DNA of 64,000 nucleotides from CAVONB01 sp963697205 (GCA_963697205.1 CAVONB010000008.1:186001-250000), one strand, 5' to 3'; shown: positions 17,234-26,135, counted from the stretch's first letter. Made by a program: numbers and translations. The notes: a model not told the origin generated them from the sequence alone.

Positions 17234-18067
17234 CTAGAGCGCCTTGAGCGTCCTAAGGTAGGCGACGATGGCCTCGAGGTCTGCGGGCTTGATCCCCTTG
17301 TAATAGGCGATGCCCATCGGCGGCATGAGACGGCTGCCATTGGGCCGCACGCCCTGGGTGATGGCCGTCTTGATCTCGGCATCGCTCCACTGTCCGATCC
17401 CCGTGGGCGTGATGTTGGGTGCATAGCTGACGCCCCAGGGGCCATGGAAGGCGAGGCCGCCGCCGCCGATCCGCGACTTGAAGTCGGGAATCCCCTTCTC
17501 GTTCGGCGTGGAGTGACACTCGATGCAGTGGCCGAGCGGACCGGCAAGATACGCACCGTACCGGACGACATCCGACGGCGGCGGCGCCGACACGTTGCGA
17601 ACCGGAGGCCCATAGCTCGGCGGCAACGGCACCTTGTACTTCGATCTCGCAACCGTGTTTACGATCGGCTTGACCCGGCGCAGGTAGGCGACGATGGCTC
17701 TGACGTCGATGTCGGACATGTCCCGATAAAGTTCGATCGGCATTGGCGGGCCGATGATGCTGCCGTCGGGTCGCTTGCCTTCGCGGATGGCCGTGATGAT
17801 CTGGTCATCGCTCCACGCGCCGATGCCCGTCGCCTGGTCGGGCGTGATGTTGGGCGCATAGGCGGTGCCGAACCCTTCGTTGAAGGTGGTGCCGCCGGAC
17901 AACTCACGACCGGGCGCGGGACCCTGCGGCGTTTGCGGCGTATGACAGTTGCCGCATGCCACGATCGTATTCATCAGGTAGCTGCCGCGCTCGAGTGGTG
18001 TTTCGGCTTGTGCCCCGGACATCATGATCAGCGTTGAAAATCCGATGACGGCCAGACTTGTGCGCAT
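17234..18067 (-). CDS. Diheme cytochrome c
   Basis: This 277-residue exported cytochrome has a signal peptide to about residue 22 (MSGAQA). Two class-I heme sites follow: CGNCH near residue 37 and CIECH near 184, with candidate axial methionines in GPPMPIELY and MPPMGIAYY. The two halves look like an internal duplication (APNITP occurs in both). Such proteins deliver electrons from periplasmic dehydrogenases to terminal oxidases. The start at 18067 follows GGGAGGACGCC. A FixK/FNR-like site about 175 bases upstream suggests oxygen-responsive control. Confidence 0.93.
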   Translation of the reverse strand: MRTSLAVIGFSTLIMMSGAQAETPLERGSYLMNTIVACGNCHTPQTPQGPAPGRELSGGTTFNEGFGTAYAPNITPDQATGIGAWSDDQIITAIREGKRPDGSIIGPPMPIELYRDMSDIDVRAIVAYLRRVKPIVNTVARSKYKVPLPPSYGPPVRNVSAPPPSDVVRYGAYLAGPLGHCIECHSTPNEKGIPDFKSRIGGGGLAFHGPWGVSYAPNITPTGIGQWSDAEIKTAITQGVRPNGSRLMPPMGIAYYKGIKPADLEAIVAYLRTLKAL

Positions 18068-18241
18068 GGCGTCCTCCCCAGAAAAAATCGGCGCACAAAG
18101 CGCGTGCAGGCAGTGGGGCCTGAGCGAAGCGCCGCGTTGGCGGAAGGGACGGTAGCGGTTCAAATTCACTGGAAAAGCGCGATTTTTCATCCGTTTCGGC
18201 ATGATCCGCCCGCGTTGCGGGTCGAAACGGCTGGTGTCGGC

Positions 18242-18255
18242 TTGACTTGGATCAA
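18242..18255. promoter_or_regulatory. FNR/FixK-type binding site
   Basis: TTGACTTGGATCAA matches the FNR/FixK consensus TTGAT-N4-ATCAA at nine of ten defined positions. It lies upstream of the diheme cytochrome gene. The spacing of about 175 bases from the start codon would fit a promoter with a long leader. FixK/FNR control of cytochromes is common in the order. Confidence 0.6.
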
Positions 18256-18329
18256 AGGCGTGCGCGCAGCAGAAAAATTACGACGGTGGCGGATGAGGCG
18301 CCTGGATGATCGGGTAAAGCAAGCAAGAA

Positions 18330-18357
18330 GGCCGGGTTGCTTGGCAGCAGCCCGGCC
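18330..18357 (-). terminator. Terminator of the HisD-like gene
   Basis: A 12-base stem, GGCCGGGTTGCT/AGCAGCCCGGCC with one G-T pair, has a four-base loop. On the minus strand it is followed by TTCTTGCTTGCTT. It lies about 40 bases after the HisD-like stop codon, separating this gene from the cytochrome. Confidence 0.85.
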
Positions 18358-18399
18358 TCGCAGTTTATGATCTTGAAGAAACGCGCAAAGGCGCGCGGA

Positions 18400-19707
18400 T
18401 CACTCCGCCGCTTGCGCGTAGGGGATGTTACGCCCGCCGTAGCGGCGCACGCGCACATTGGCCTGCTCGGCGTGACCGGCAAAGCCTTCCAGCATGCACA
18501 GGCGCGAGCAGTATTCCCCGATCATCGCGGACGCCTTGTCGGTCAACACTTTCTGATATGTGCAGGTCTTGAGGAACTTGCCGACCCACAAGCCGCCCGT
18601 GTAGGTCGCAGCCCGCCCCGTGGGCAGCGTGTGGTTGGTGCCGATCACCTTGTCGCCGTAGCTGACGTTGGTGCGCGGGCCTAAGAACAGCGCGCCGTAG
18701 TTGGTCATGTTGGCGAGGAAGTAGTCCGGGTCCTTGGTCATGACCTGCACGTGCTCGGACGCGATGCGGTCGGCTTCCTTCACCATCTCCGCATCGTCGG
18801 CGACGACGATCACCTCGCCGTAGTCGCGCCAGCTCTGCCGGGCGATCTCGGCTGTCGGCAGGATCGTCAGTAGCCGCTCGATCTCCGCCATGGTCTCCTT
18901 GGCAAGCTTCTCCGACGTCGTCAGCAGGATCGCGGGCGACGTCGGGCCGTGCTCGGCCTGGCCCAGCAGATCCGTCGCGCACATCTCCGCGTCAACGCTC
19001 TCGTCGGCGATCACCAGCGTCTCGGTCGGTCCCGCGAACAAGTCGATGCCGACGCGGCCGTAGAGCTGGCGTTTGGCTTCCGCCACGTAGGCGTTGCCGG
19101 GCCCGACCAGCATGTCGACGGGTGCGATCGCCTCGGTGCCGATCGCCATCGCGCCGACCGCCTGCACACCGCCGAGTGCATAGATGATGTCGGCGCCGGC
19201 CATGTGCTGCGCCGCGACGATGGCGGGTGCGGGGCGGCCTTCGAACGGCGGCGCGCACGTCACGATGCGCGGCACGCCGGCGACTTTGGCGGTGATGACC
19301 GACATGTGCGCGGAGGCGAGCAGGGGATATTTGCCGCCCGGCACGTAGCAGCCGACCGAGTTCACCGGAATGTTCTTGTGGCCGAGGATGACGCCCGGCA
19401 GCGTCTCGACCTCGATATCCTTCAACGCGTCGCGCTGATGCTGGGCGAAGTTGCGCACCTGTTCTTGTGCGAAGCGGATGTCGTCGAGATTGCGCTGGGA
19501 GAGCTGCGACAGGCAGTCCTTGATTTCCTTGTCGGTCAGCCGGAAATCGCTGCGGTCCCATTTGTCGAACTTGATCGACATCTCGCGCACCGCGGTGTCC
19601 CCGCGCATCTCGATGTCGGCGAGCAGCCCTTCCACGATCTCGCGCACCCGGGCGTCTGCGGCGGCCTTGTCGGCCTGCGGAATGCTGGTCTTGAGGTGCT
19701 TGGCCAT
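18400..19707 (-). CDS. Histidinol dehydrogenase-family protein (paralogue, possibly sulfopropanediol dehydrogenase-like)
   Basis: This 435-residue member of the HisD superfamily keeps the zinc-site residues: Gln and His in GQAEHGPTSPA, Asp in SYGDKVIGTNH and a C-terminal His in GFAGHAEQA. It also keeps the catalytic pair in SEHVQV. It is not in a his operon, and its substrate-pocket segment GTNHTLPTGRAATYTGGLWV differs from true HisD. Related stand-alone proteins include HpsN, which oxidises dihydroxypropanesulfonate. With an SDR downstream, a non-histidine substrate is plausible, but this is not proven. It has its own terminator. Confidence 0.85.
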   Translation of the reverse strand: MAKHLKTSIPQADKAAADARVREIVEGLLADIEMRGDTAVREMSIKFDKWDRSDFRLTDKEIKDCLSQLSQRNLDDIRFAQEQVRNFAQHQRDALKDIEVETLPGVILGHKNIPVNSVGCYVPGGKYPLLASAHMSVITAKVAGVPRIVTCAPPFEGRPAPAIVAAQHMAGADIIYALGGVQAVGAMAIGTEAIAPVDMLVGPGNAYVAEAKRQLYGRVGIDLFAGPTETLVIADESVDAEMCATDLLGQAEHGPTSPAILLTTSEKLAKETMAEIERLLTILPTAEIARQSWRDYGEVIVVADDAEMVKEADRIASEHVQVMTKDPDYFLANMTNYGALFLGPRTNVSYGDKVIGTNHTLPTGRAATYTGGLWVGKFLKTCTYQKVLTDKASAMIGEYCSRLCMLEGFAGHAEQANVRVRRYGGRNIPYAQAAE

Positions 19708-19880
19708 GGGTGCCTCCCGTGTCTCGGCTCATGCTTGTTGACCGGCCGATCAATAGGGCCGTTCGCTGGCGCCAGTCTAGGCAAACGAGCACGGCAAGGC
19801 CACAGCACCGGTGGGCGGCGGGCAGGCAAGGCGCAAAAATGGGGCCAGGGGCAGCGGGGGAGGCTGCCCCTGGCGACGAC

Positions 19881-19922
19881 CGTGCGAGCTTTTGGGGGAC
19901 GAGGGGGAGAGGGGCTCGCACG
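19881..19922. terminator. Hairpin downstream of the DUF6600 gene
   Basis: CGTGCGAGC and GCTCGCACG are perfect nine-base arms around a 24-base G-rich loop, just beyond the DUF6600 stop codon at 19944. On the minus strand the loop is C-rich and ends AAAAG. It is probably transcription-terminating, though no T-run follows the stem. Confidence 0.5.
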
Positions 19923-19943
19923 TCGCTGAGGGTGAGGCAGCGC

Positions 19944-21341
19944 TCAGCGCCGCCGGTTGGTGGTGGACGCTGTCGCAGTAGCCGACGGGGTGATGCGCCT
20001 GACGGGCGTCGGCTTGGCGACCAGGAGCTTGGGTGTCACCCGGCGAGGGGCCTCGAGCTTGGGCTGCGCGAGCTTGGGCGGATCGAAGCTCGGCCGCTTT
20101 AGCGTCAGACCCGGCTTCAGCGGAAAGCGCGGGCGGCGCGGGCCGGTCGAAGGGCCATCGTTCGGTCCCGTGTTCTGCCCGCCTTCGGCATGCGTTGGCG
20201 GCTTGCGGCCGTGATCGGGGCGCACCGGATCGACGATGACGCGCGGCGGCTTGGGATCGCGCGGCTTGAAGCCGTCGAAGTTCGGCCGCGGCGTCACGAT
20301 CACCGGCGAGATGAAGGGGCCCTGACCGACACGGTGCGGGGGCTTGCGCGGCGTGTCGTCGTCGGCCCGCTGGTCGGGCTTGGGCGTGCGCAGGTCGGGC
20401 GGCGACAGCGGCTTGCCGGGGGGCGGCGGGGGATCACTCTTGATCTTGTTGAGCGGCGGCTTGTGCGCCGGGACGGGAACAGGCGGCAGGCACTGCTGGG
20501 GCCCCTGCGGGAAGTTGACGTTGATCACGATGTTGTTTTGCACCCAGTTCCAGTTCCAGAACCACGCACCGAAGAAGCATGGCGTCCACGGGTTGAAGAT
20601 ATTGATGTCGATGTCGACGACGTTCACGACGAGCCAGCTCGGCAGCACGAACACCGCGATGCCGTTGACCATCCGGATCTCGGTCACGAGCTTCGTCGTC
20701 TCGAACACGGCCGGTGTCGCTGATACGACCTGCGGACCCCGTGCGCACGCGCGCCCGAATGTCTTGGCGTCCATGAAGATCCAGTGCTTGTCGGTGTTGA
20801 AGGTGTCCGCCGACACCGTCTTCACGTCCTGGTCTGGCGGCAGGGGCGCCCAGCCGACATGAGTTTCGCTGGTCCGCCACACGACCCAGGCGGGGGAGAA
20901 CTCCGCGCCGGCGATCCACACCCAGCCCAGGCTCGCGTCATGCGCCCAGCGGCCGTGGTGATGGACGATTTTTCCCCACGCGCTGCGGTCGTCATAGTAC
21001 CAGCCGAGATCCTTTGTGTAGATCCAGTTGCACGGCTCGTAGGGATGCCAGCCGAGCGGCACGGTCTCTTGGGAGGGCACCCAGACCTCGCCGTAGCGCG
21101 CGTGCGCCTGGAAGGTGCCGTAGTGGGCCAGTGTTTCGCGGAACGCAGCGATCGTGGGATCTTCTGCTTCCGCGGCCGGCGCGCTGGCGAGCGCCGTTCC
21201 CGACCATTTCGGAGCAACGAGCGGCAGGGCCAGCGAGGTCGCAAGTCCGCAGGCAAGCGCGGCGGCAAGGCCTCCGATGCCGCGCGTGCGGCGGCTGGCG
21301 CTGGCGGTGCGGCGGGCGGGGCGGTTGGCGAGGGGCGACAT
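19944..21341 (-). CDS. DUF6600 secreted Trp/Tyr-rich protein with proline-rich tail
   Basis: This 465-residue protein has a twin-arginine-like basic leader followed by a hydrophobic stretch to about residue 45. A DUF6600-type region at about residues 68-170 follows, with repeated aromatic motifs: YGEVWVP, GWHPYEPCNW, DLGWYYDD, GRWAHD, GWVWI and VGWAPLP. The C-terminal 200 residues are Pro/Lys/Arg-rich low-complexity sequence, likely cell-wall or surface associated. The family's function is unknown. It is transcribed alone, downstream of a GC-rich gap. Confidence 0.8.
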   Translation of the reverse strand: MSPLANRPARRTASASRRTRGIGGLAAALACGLATSLALPLVAPKWSGTALASAPAAEAEDPTIAAFRETLAHYGTFQAHARYGEVWVPSQETVPLGWHPYEPCNWIYTKDLGWYYDDRSAWGKIVHHHGRWAHDASLGWVWIAGAEFSPAWVVWRTSETHVGWAPLPPDQDVKTVSADTFNTDKHWIFMDAKTFGRACARGPQVVSATPAVFETTKLVTEIRMVNGIAVFVLPSWLVVNVVDIDINIFNPWTPCFFGAWFWNWNWVQNNIVINVNFPQGPQQCLPPVPVPAHKPPLNKIKSDPPPPPGKPLSPPDLRTPKPDQRADDDTPRKPPHRVGQGPFISPVIVTPRPNFDGFKPRDPKPPRVIVDPVRPDHGRKPPTHAEGGQNTGPNDGPSTGPRRPRFPLKPGLTLKRPSFDPPKLAQPKLEAPRRVTPKLLVAKPTPVRRITPSATATASTTNRRR

Positions 21342-21494
21342 GGTCGATCTCCAGGGGGGCGAAGAGGGCTTCAGCAGTGTCCGATGCCCGTCTGTCGCCG
21401 CCGCCCTGGAAAAGGTTCAAAGGTGCCCGCGCGCGATCGCAGCTGGATGGTTAACGCCGCGTCGGCCTCAGCAGTAGCGCCAGCCAAAAAGAAC

Positions 21495-21529
21495 AAGGGC
21501 CGGCGCTGGGCCGGCCCTTCGAGCGGGAG
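21495..21529 (-). terminator. Terminator of the gloA-DUF3297 operon
   Basis: The perfect stem AAGGGCCGG/CCGGCCCTT has a seven-base loop. On the minus strand it is followed by GTTCTTTTTGGC. It lies 57 bases after the DUF3297 stop codon. Confidence 0.88.
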
Positions 21530-21575
21530 GGGGGATTACGGAGCGGGCGTGGCGCGGGGCCCTGCCGCACCGCGC

Positions 21576-21821
21576 CTACCCGGGATTGCCGCGAACATAG
21601 GGCTCCACCTTGCCGTTGAGCTTCATGGTCAAAGGCCGGCCCTTCCGATCCACCGTCTTGCCGACGCTGACCCGCACCCAGCCTTCGCTGACGCAATACT
21701 CCTCGACGTTGGTCTTCTCCGCCCCGTTGAAGCGGATGCCGATCCCGCGTGCCAGCAACGCCTCGTCATGGAACGGGCTGGCCGGGTCGGTCGACAGACG
21801 ATCGGGCAATGTCTCGGTCAT
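21576..21821 (-). CDS. DUF3297 family protein
   Basis: This 81-residue protein starts MTETLPDRLSTDP and continues through HDEALLARGIGIRFNG and VSEGWVRVSVG to KVEPYV. It corresponds to the small DUF3297 (glutathione-associated) family found beside gloA in alphaproteobacteria. Its biochemical role is unknown. The start at 21821 lies eight bases after the gloA stop, so the two are translationally coupled. Confidence 0.88.
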   Translation of the reverse strand: MTETLPDRLSTDPASPFHDEALLARGIGIRFNGAEKTNVEEYCVSEGWVRVSVGKTVDRKGRPLTMKLNGKVEPYVRGNPG

Positions 21822-21829
21822 CGGCCCGC

Positions 21830-22270
21830 TCACCACTTGCCGGTGTTGGGCATGGAGACCCACGGCTCCTGCGCGGGCAGTGCCTCGCCTTTCTGCAGCA
21901 ACTCGATTGAGATGCCGTCGGGCGAGCGGATGAAGGCCATGCGACCGTCGCGCGGCGGCCGGTTGATCGTCACGCCGGACTTCATTAGCCGGTCGCACAG
22001 GCCATAGATGTCGTCCACCTCATAGGCGAGGTGACCGAAGTTGCGCCCGCCCGTGTAAGTCTCCGGGTCCCAGTTGTGGGTCAGTTCCACGAGCGGCGCG
22101 TTCTCCGCGGCCCCGCGCGCGCTGTCATGCGACGCTGCCAGGAAGATCAGCGTGTAGCGCCCCTTCTCATCGACGCGGCGGCGCACCTCGGTCATGCCGA
22201 GCTTGTTGCAGTAGAAGTCGAGGCTCTTGTCGACGTCGGTCACGCGGATCATCGTGTGCAGATAGCGCAT
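21830..22270 (-). CDS. gloA: Lactoylglutathione lyase (glyoxalase I)
   Basis: This 146-residue VOC-fold metalloenzyme converts the hemithioacetal of methylglyoxal and glutathione to S-lactoylglutathione. Signatures include HTMIRVTDVDKSLDFYCNKLGM at the N-terminus (split across its motif), the metal-site Glu in PLVELTHNWD, the His in GGRNFGHLAYEVDDI and the Glu in SIELLQKG. The start at 22270 has GGGAG six bases upstream. It forms an operon with the DUF3297 gene, with a terminator after it. Confidence 0.95.
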   Translation of the reverse strand: MRYLHTMIRVTDVDKSLDFYCNKLGMTEVRRRVDEKGRYTLIFLAASHDSARGAAENAPLVELTHNWDPETYTGGRNFGHLAYEVDDIYGLCDRLMKSGVTINRPPRDGRMAFIRSPDGISIELLQKGEALPAQEPWVSMPNTGKW

Positions 22271-22826
22271 GTGGCAGCTCCCTGTGGCGGTCATGTCACG
22301 GATAGGCATAAAGTTGGCTGGCGTGTTCGCCAAGGCCTTCGCAAGAAAATCTCGAAAAATCAACACATGACCACGCCCCTTCCGCGCCTGCGCAGGATCG
22401 CGATCGAGTCCGTGGACAACCCATCCCAAAGCGCTGCGGAGCCGTATTGCGTTGCACTGCGGCAAGGCTGAAAAATCGGGGCTTACGCGCGCCTGCAACA
22501 GCCACCCGCTGCGCATCCACAATGCATTTTGCCCGCAGCCTGTACACAACCTTGCAGCGGCCTCGTCGCAACCGGCACGAAGCCAAAAAAGCATCCGTAT
22601 CGCGGCTACTTGGGTCCAGCACTTCACAGCCGATCACATTGGCACCGCCGCGACGCCCGCTTCCCCACCAATTGCGCAAGCTTGTCCCAGCCGCCGAATC
22701 CCAACTATTCTCCGCCTCGTTTCGCCACGGAGGCGGCTGCGGAGAGGGCATCCTCGCAGAAGCTCCCGTGTCGAAGCGAACTGAAGTCAAACGGTCCTTA
22801 GCTGGACCCTGTTGCGGGGGTGTTAA
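22271..22826. other. Intergenic region between divergent gloA and the double cold-shock gene
   Basis: These 556 bases contain no open frame with a convincing start or family match on either strand. They must hold the promoters of gloA and of the double-CSD gene. I see no clear operator. The region is less GC-biased than the genes. A GGAGGCGG-type stretch near 22730 is not placed before a start codon. Confidence 0.5.
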
Positions 22827-23423
22827 ATGGCAGATTCCAACGGCCCGTCCGATTTCCCTGAGCCTCAAGACTTTGGCAAGGGACTGGACGCCGACGAGCC
22901 GACGCTGGAAGTCTTCGAGATCGCCGGGGCGATCAAGTGGTTCGATGCATCGAAAGGCTACGGCTTCATTGTTCCCGACAACGGTCTGGCTGACGTACTC
23001 TTGCACGTGACCTGCTTGAGGGCGGGCGGTTACCAGACCGCCTACGAGGGGGCACGGCTGCATTGTCAGGTGCTGAAGCGCCCGAAGGGCCTACAGGCCT
23101 TCCGTATCCTCAGCATGGACGAAAGCACGGCCATCCATCCTTCGCAGTTGCCGCAGCGCACCCACGTCCAGGTGACGCCGGAGAGCGACTGGGAGCGGGC
23201 CATGGTCAAGTGGTTCAATCGCGTCCGCGGCTTTGGCTTCTTGACGCGCGGCGAGGGAACGCCCGATATCTTCGTCCATATGGAGACCCTTCGGCGCTAT
23301 GGCTTTACCGAGCTGCGCCCTGGGCAGATCGTACAGGTCAGATATGGACATGGTTCGAAGGGCTGCATGGCTGCCGAGTTGCGCCCTGACGGCGCGGCCA
23401 GCGGCTTGCCCCAATCCCACTGA
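22827..23423 (+). CDS. Double cold-shock-domain protein
   Basis: This 198-residue protein has two cold-shock OB folds. The first, near residues 32-95, has IKWFDASKGYGFIV and DVLLHV; the second, near 125-188, has MVKWFNRVRGFGFL and DIFVHM. A 28-residue acidic leader precedes the first domain. The RNP aromatic residues are kept in both copies. Two-domain CSPs like this are common in Hyphomicrobiales and their targets are not known. The start is ATG at 22827 after GGGGGTG. A DUF192 gene follows, overlapping or nearly abutting its end. Confidence 0.92.
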   Translation: MADSNGPSDFPEPQDFGKGLDADEPTLEVFEIAGAIKWFDASKGYGFIVPDNGLADVLLHVTCLRAGGYQTAYEGARLHCQVLKRPKGLQAFRILSMDESTAIHPSQLPQRTHVQVTPESDWERAMVKWFNRVRGFGFLTRGEGTPDIFVHMETLRRYGFTELRPGQIVQVRYGHGSKGCMAAELRPDGAASGLPQSH

Positions 23424-23925
23424 GGACGACGACCGCTCACACGGCGGATCGACGAAATTCGGCAGGGTCGCTCTGGCGGCCCTGCTTTGCGTTCTGGCGC
23501 TCGTGATGGCCGGTTCCCTGGCGACGGCGGAGGCCGGCATGAGGCAGGATCGCCTGACGCTCGTCACGGCCAGCGGCGAGCACGTCATCGAGATCGAGAT
23601 TGCCGAAACGATGGCCGACAAGGCCCGCGGCCTCATGTTTCGCACCCAGCTTGCCGACGGCAAGGGGATGTTGTTCCCCTACGACAAGCCGGACGAGGTA
23701 CACATGTGGATGAAGAACACCTACATCCCCCTGGACATGGTGTTCATCCGCGCGGACGGGCGCGTCCACCGCATCGAGGCGCGCACCGAGCCGATGTCGG
23801 AGCGCATCATCGCCTCGCGCGGTGCGGTCACGGCCGTCCTGGAGCTGGCGGGTGGCGCAGCGGCCCGGCTCGGGCTGACGCCGGGTGATCTCGTCAGGCA
23901 CAAGATCTTTGAGCCCGCCAAATAG
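23350..23925 (+). CDS. DUF192 family protein (secreted)
   Basis: The conserved DUF192 core (residues about 66-185 as numbered here) includes MADKARGLMFRTQLADG, MLFPYD, MWMKNTYIPLDM and TAVLELAGG. A hydrophobic segment (RVALAALLCVLALVMAG) precedes the core and could be a signal sequence. Family function is unknown; some relatives bind or process metals. The start is uncertain: the nearest in-frame ATGs (23344, 23350) fall inside the upstream gene, and a 23509 ATG would cut off the signal. No AUG, GUG or UUG lies at a typical place, so a non-AUG start or an indel is possible. Confidence 0.8.
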   Translation: MVRRAAWLPSCALTARPAACPNPTEDDDRSHGGSTKFGRVALAALLCVLALVMAGSLATAEAGMRQDRLTLVTASGEHVIEIEIAETMADKARGLMFRTQLADGKGMLFPYDKPDEVHMWMKNTYIPLDMVFIRADGRVHRIEARTEPMSERIIASRGAVTAVLELAGGAAARLGLTPGDLVRHKIFEPAK

Positions 23926-24101
23926 GCACCGGCAGCCGGCACAAAAGACTGGCCTTGGTCCTCACATCCGCGCGATGCCGGCGACAGACGGGTTGGCAGG
24001 GCCGCGTCTGGTCGCTACATGGCCTGGATCATCTGGAGCGGTCCGCGGCGCGCGATGACTAGGGCATCGGCCCGGCGCGGGCGCCCTGAAAGGATGGCGC
24101 G

Positions 24102-25018
24102 ATGAGCTGGCAGCCCACCGAAGACCCCAAACTTGGCGACGCGCTGGCGTGCGATGCCATCGAGCAGGTGATCGTACCGCGCGCACGCGACATCGGCGGC
24201 TTCGAGGTGCGCCGCGCGCTGCCGTCGGCTGGCCGCAAGATGGTCGGCCCCTTCATCTTCTTCGACCAGATGGGGCCCTCCGAGTTCCTGCTCGGTGACG
24301 GCCTCGACGTCCGGCCGCATCCCCACATCGGGCTCGCCACCGTCACCTACCTGTTCGATGGCGAGATCATGCACCGCGACAGCCTCGGCACCGCCCTGCC
24401 GATCCGCCCCGGCGCTTTGAACCTGATGACGGCGGGGCGCGGCATCGTTCATTCGGAGCGCACGCCCGAGTGCTGCGCGCCGGCGGGCCGCGGCTGTTCG
24501 GCATCCAGGCCTGGGCGGCTCTGCCCAAATCCCACGAGGAGAACGCGCCCGCCTTCGTGCATCACGCAGAGGCGGAACTGCCGCGCATCGTCGGCGACGG
24601 CAAGCGCGTGCGCGTCATCATGGGCGCGCTCTACGGCGAGCGCGCGCCGGTTCAGTTCCCGCACGAGGCGTTCTATGCCGAGGCGATCCTGGCGCCCGGC
24701 ACGGTTCTGCCTCTCGATGCCGATTACGATGAGCGCGCTGTCTTTGTCGTCTCCGGCGAGATCGACATTGCCGGCGACGTGTTCGGCCCGGGCCGGTTGC
24801 TCATTTTCCGGCCGGGCGACCGCATCTCGATCCTGGCCCAGTCGCAGGCGCGGCTGATGCTGGTCGGCGGCGAGCCCATGGACGGCCCGCGCCACATCTG
24901 GTGGAACTTCGTGTCCTCGTCCAAGGACCGCATCGATGCCGCCAAGGCCGACTGGAAAGCCGGCCGGTTCGGTCTCGTGCCCGGTGACGAGAAGGAGCAC
25001 ATTCCCCTGCCCGATTGA
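24102..25018 (+). pseudogene. Pirin-family protein, interrupted by one frameshift
   Basis: Two frames together encode one pirin of about 305 residues. The first frame, from ATG at 24102 (AAGGA upstream), has GRKMVGPFIFFDQMGPSEF, the metal-binding HPHIG and the IVHSER motif. The break is near 24470, where GAGTGCTG should read GAGGTGCTG; restoring one G gives TPEVLRAGGPRLFGIQAW. The second frame continues to PGDEKEHIPLPD. Pirins are bicupins; some have quercetinase activity. The lesion could be a sequencing indel. It converges on the ThiO-like gene. Confidence 0.8.
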
Positions 25019-25039
25019 GCCCCTCGCGCCGACGCGCCG

Positions 25040-26065
25040 TCAGGACCGCTCGCGCCGCTCGATCAGCGGATGCGCCAGCTCCGGCGTCTCCAACAGATCG
25101 GCCACGGCCTTCGCCAGGACCGGCGCAAGGAGATAGCCGTGCCGATAGGCGCCGTTGACGCGGATCGTGCGGCCACCGCCCGTGAGGACGATGCGCGGCA
25201 CATTGTCCGCGAAGGCAGGACGCACGCTCGCACCCAGCTCCACGATCTCCGCTTCCGCAAACCCGGGGCTGACCGCGAACGCAGCCCCCATCAGGTCGAG
25301 CGCGGAGCGCACGGTGACGGCGCCGAGATCCTCGCTCTCGATCATCGTCGCCCCGACCATGAAGAGGTCGTCGCCCCACGGCACGACATAGAGCGGGAAG
25401 CGCGGGTGCACGAGACGCACGGGCCGCGTGAGCGACACGTCGCGCGCGCGCAGCACGGCCATCTCGCCACGCACGCCGCGCAGGCCGGCCACCTCGTCGC
25501 GCGCGGCGAGCCCCCGGCAATCGATCACCACCTCGCCCGCGGCCGCCGCTTGCCACAGCGGCGTGCCGGCGGGATCGTCAAAGCGCAGCTCCACGCCGAG
25601 GCCCCGGCATTCTCTCACGAGGAACGCGAGCGCTGCGCGCGGGACGACATGCGCCTCTTCGGCGAAATATAGCGCGCGCGAGAAGCGTCCGGCGAGATCC
25701 GGCTCGAGCGCAGCAAGCGTGTGAGCGTCGATGAAGGCGTGTCCCTCGGTCATGCGCGCGAACCGATCGAGCTCGCCCCGGTCTCGCGCGGTGGCCACGA
25801 CCAAGCTGCCGCGTTGCACGACGTGTGGATAGGCTGCCTGCCACAGCGCGAGGCCCTCGACACCGAGCCCACGTACGACCGGCGGCGCCGCTTCTGCCTC
25901 GCAGTAGGGCGCGAGCATCGCACCCGCATAGGTGCTGGCGGCGCGCGGGGCAGTCTCCGGCATCGCTTCGCGCAGCGTGACGCGGTGTCCGCGGCGCGCG
26001 CATTCGAACGCCTGCCAGAGGCCGATGATGCCGGCGCCGACGACCGTGACGGTGAGTTCGCTCAT
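25040..26065 (-). CDS. FAD-dependent oxidoreductase, ThiO/D-amino-acid oxidase-like
   Basis: This 341-residue DAO-fold protein has an N-terminal Rossmann loop, VVGAGIIGLWQAFECARRG, and an FAD-binding C-terminal stretch, GGGRTIRVNGAYRHGYLLAPVLA. It resembles glycine oxidase ThiO, which makes iminoglycine for the thiazole of thiamine. No thiS, thiG or thiE lies nearby, so a different amino-acid or sarcosine-like substrate is possible. It lies downstream of gamma-glutamyltransferase on the same strand with a 70-base gap. Confidence 0.85.
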   Translation of the reverse strand: MSELTVTVVGAGIIGLWQAFECARRGHRVTLREAMPETAPRAASTYAGAMLAPYCEAEAAPPVVRGLGVEGLALWQAAYPHVVQRGSLVVATARDRGELDRFARMTEGHAFIDAHTLAALEPDLAGRFSRALYFAEEAHVVPRAALAFLVRECRGLGVELRFDDPAGTPLWQAAAAGEVVIDCRGLAARDEVAGLRGVRGEMAVLRARDVSLTRPVRLVHPRFPLYVVPWGDDLFMVGATMIESEDLGAVTVRSALDLMGAAFAVSPGFAEAEIVELGASVRPAFADNVPRIVLTGGGRTIRVNGAYRHGYLLAPVLAKAVADLLETPELAHPLIERRERS

Positions 26066-26135
26066 GCGACATGCCTGCTTGCTGCGTCCCTGCCGGGTGC
26101 GGGGCGAATTGATGTCGGTCGGTGGGCATGCATTG

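Larger units (their letters stand above)
18068..18399. other. Intergenic region between cytochrome c and HisD-like genes
   Basis: No gene is seen in these 332 bases. It holds the terminator of the HisD-like gene (18330-18357), the FixK/FNR-like palindrome at 18242-18255, and presumably the cytochrome promoter between 18070 and 18240. Confidence 0.6.

Noticed and set aside
22452..22801. Several short open frames between gloA and the double cold-shock gene
   Set aside because: They overlap in different frames, start poorly and show no conserved features.
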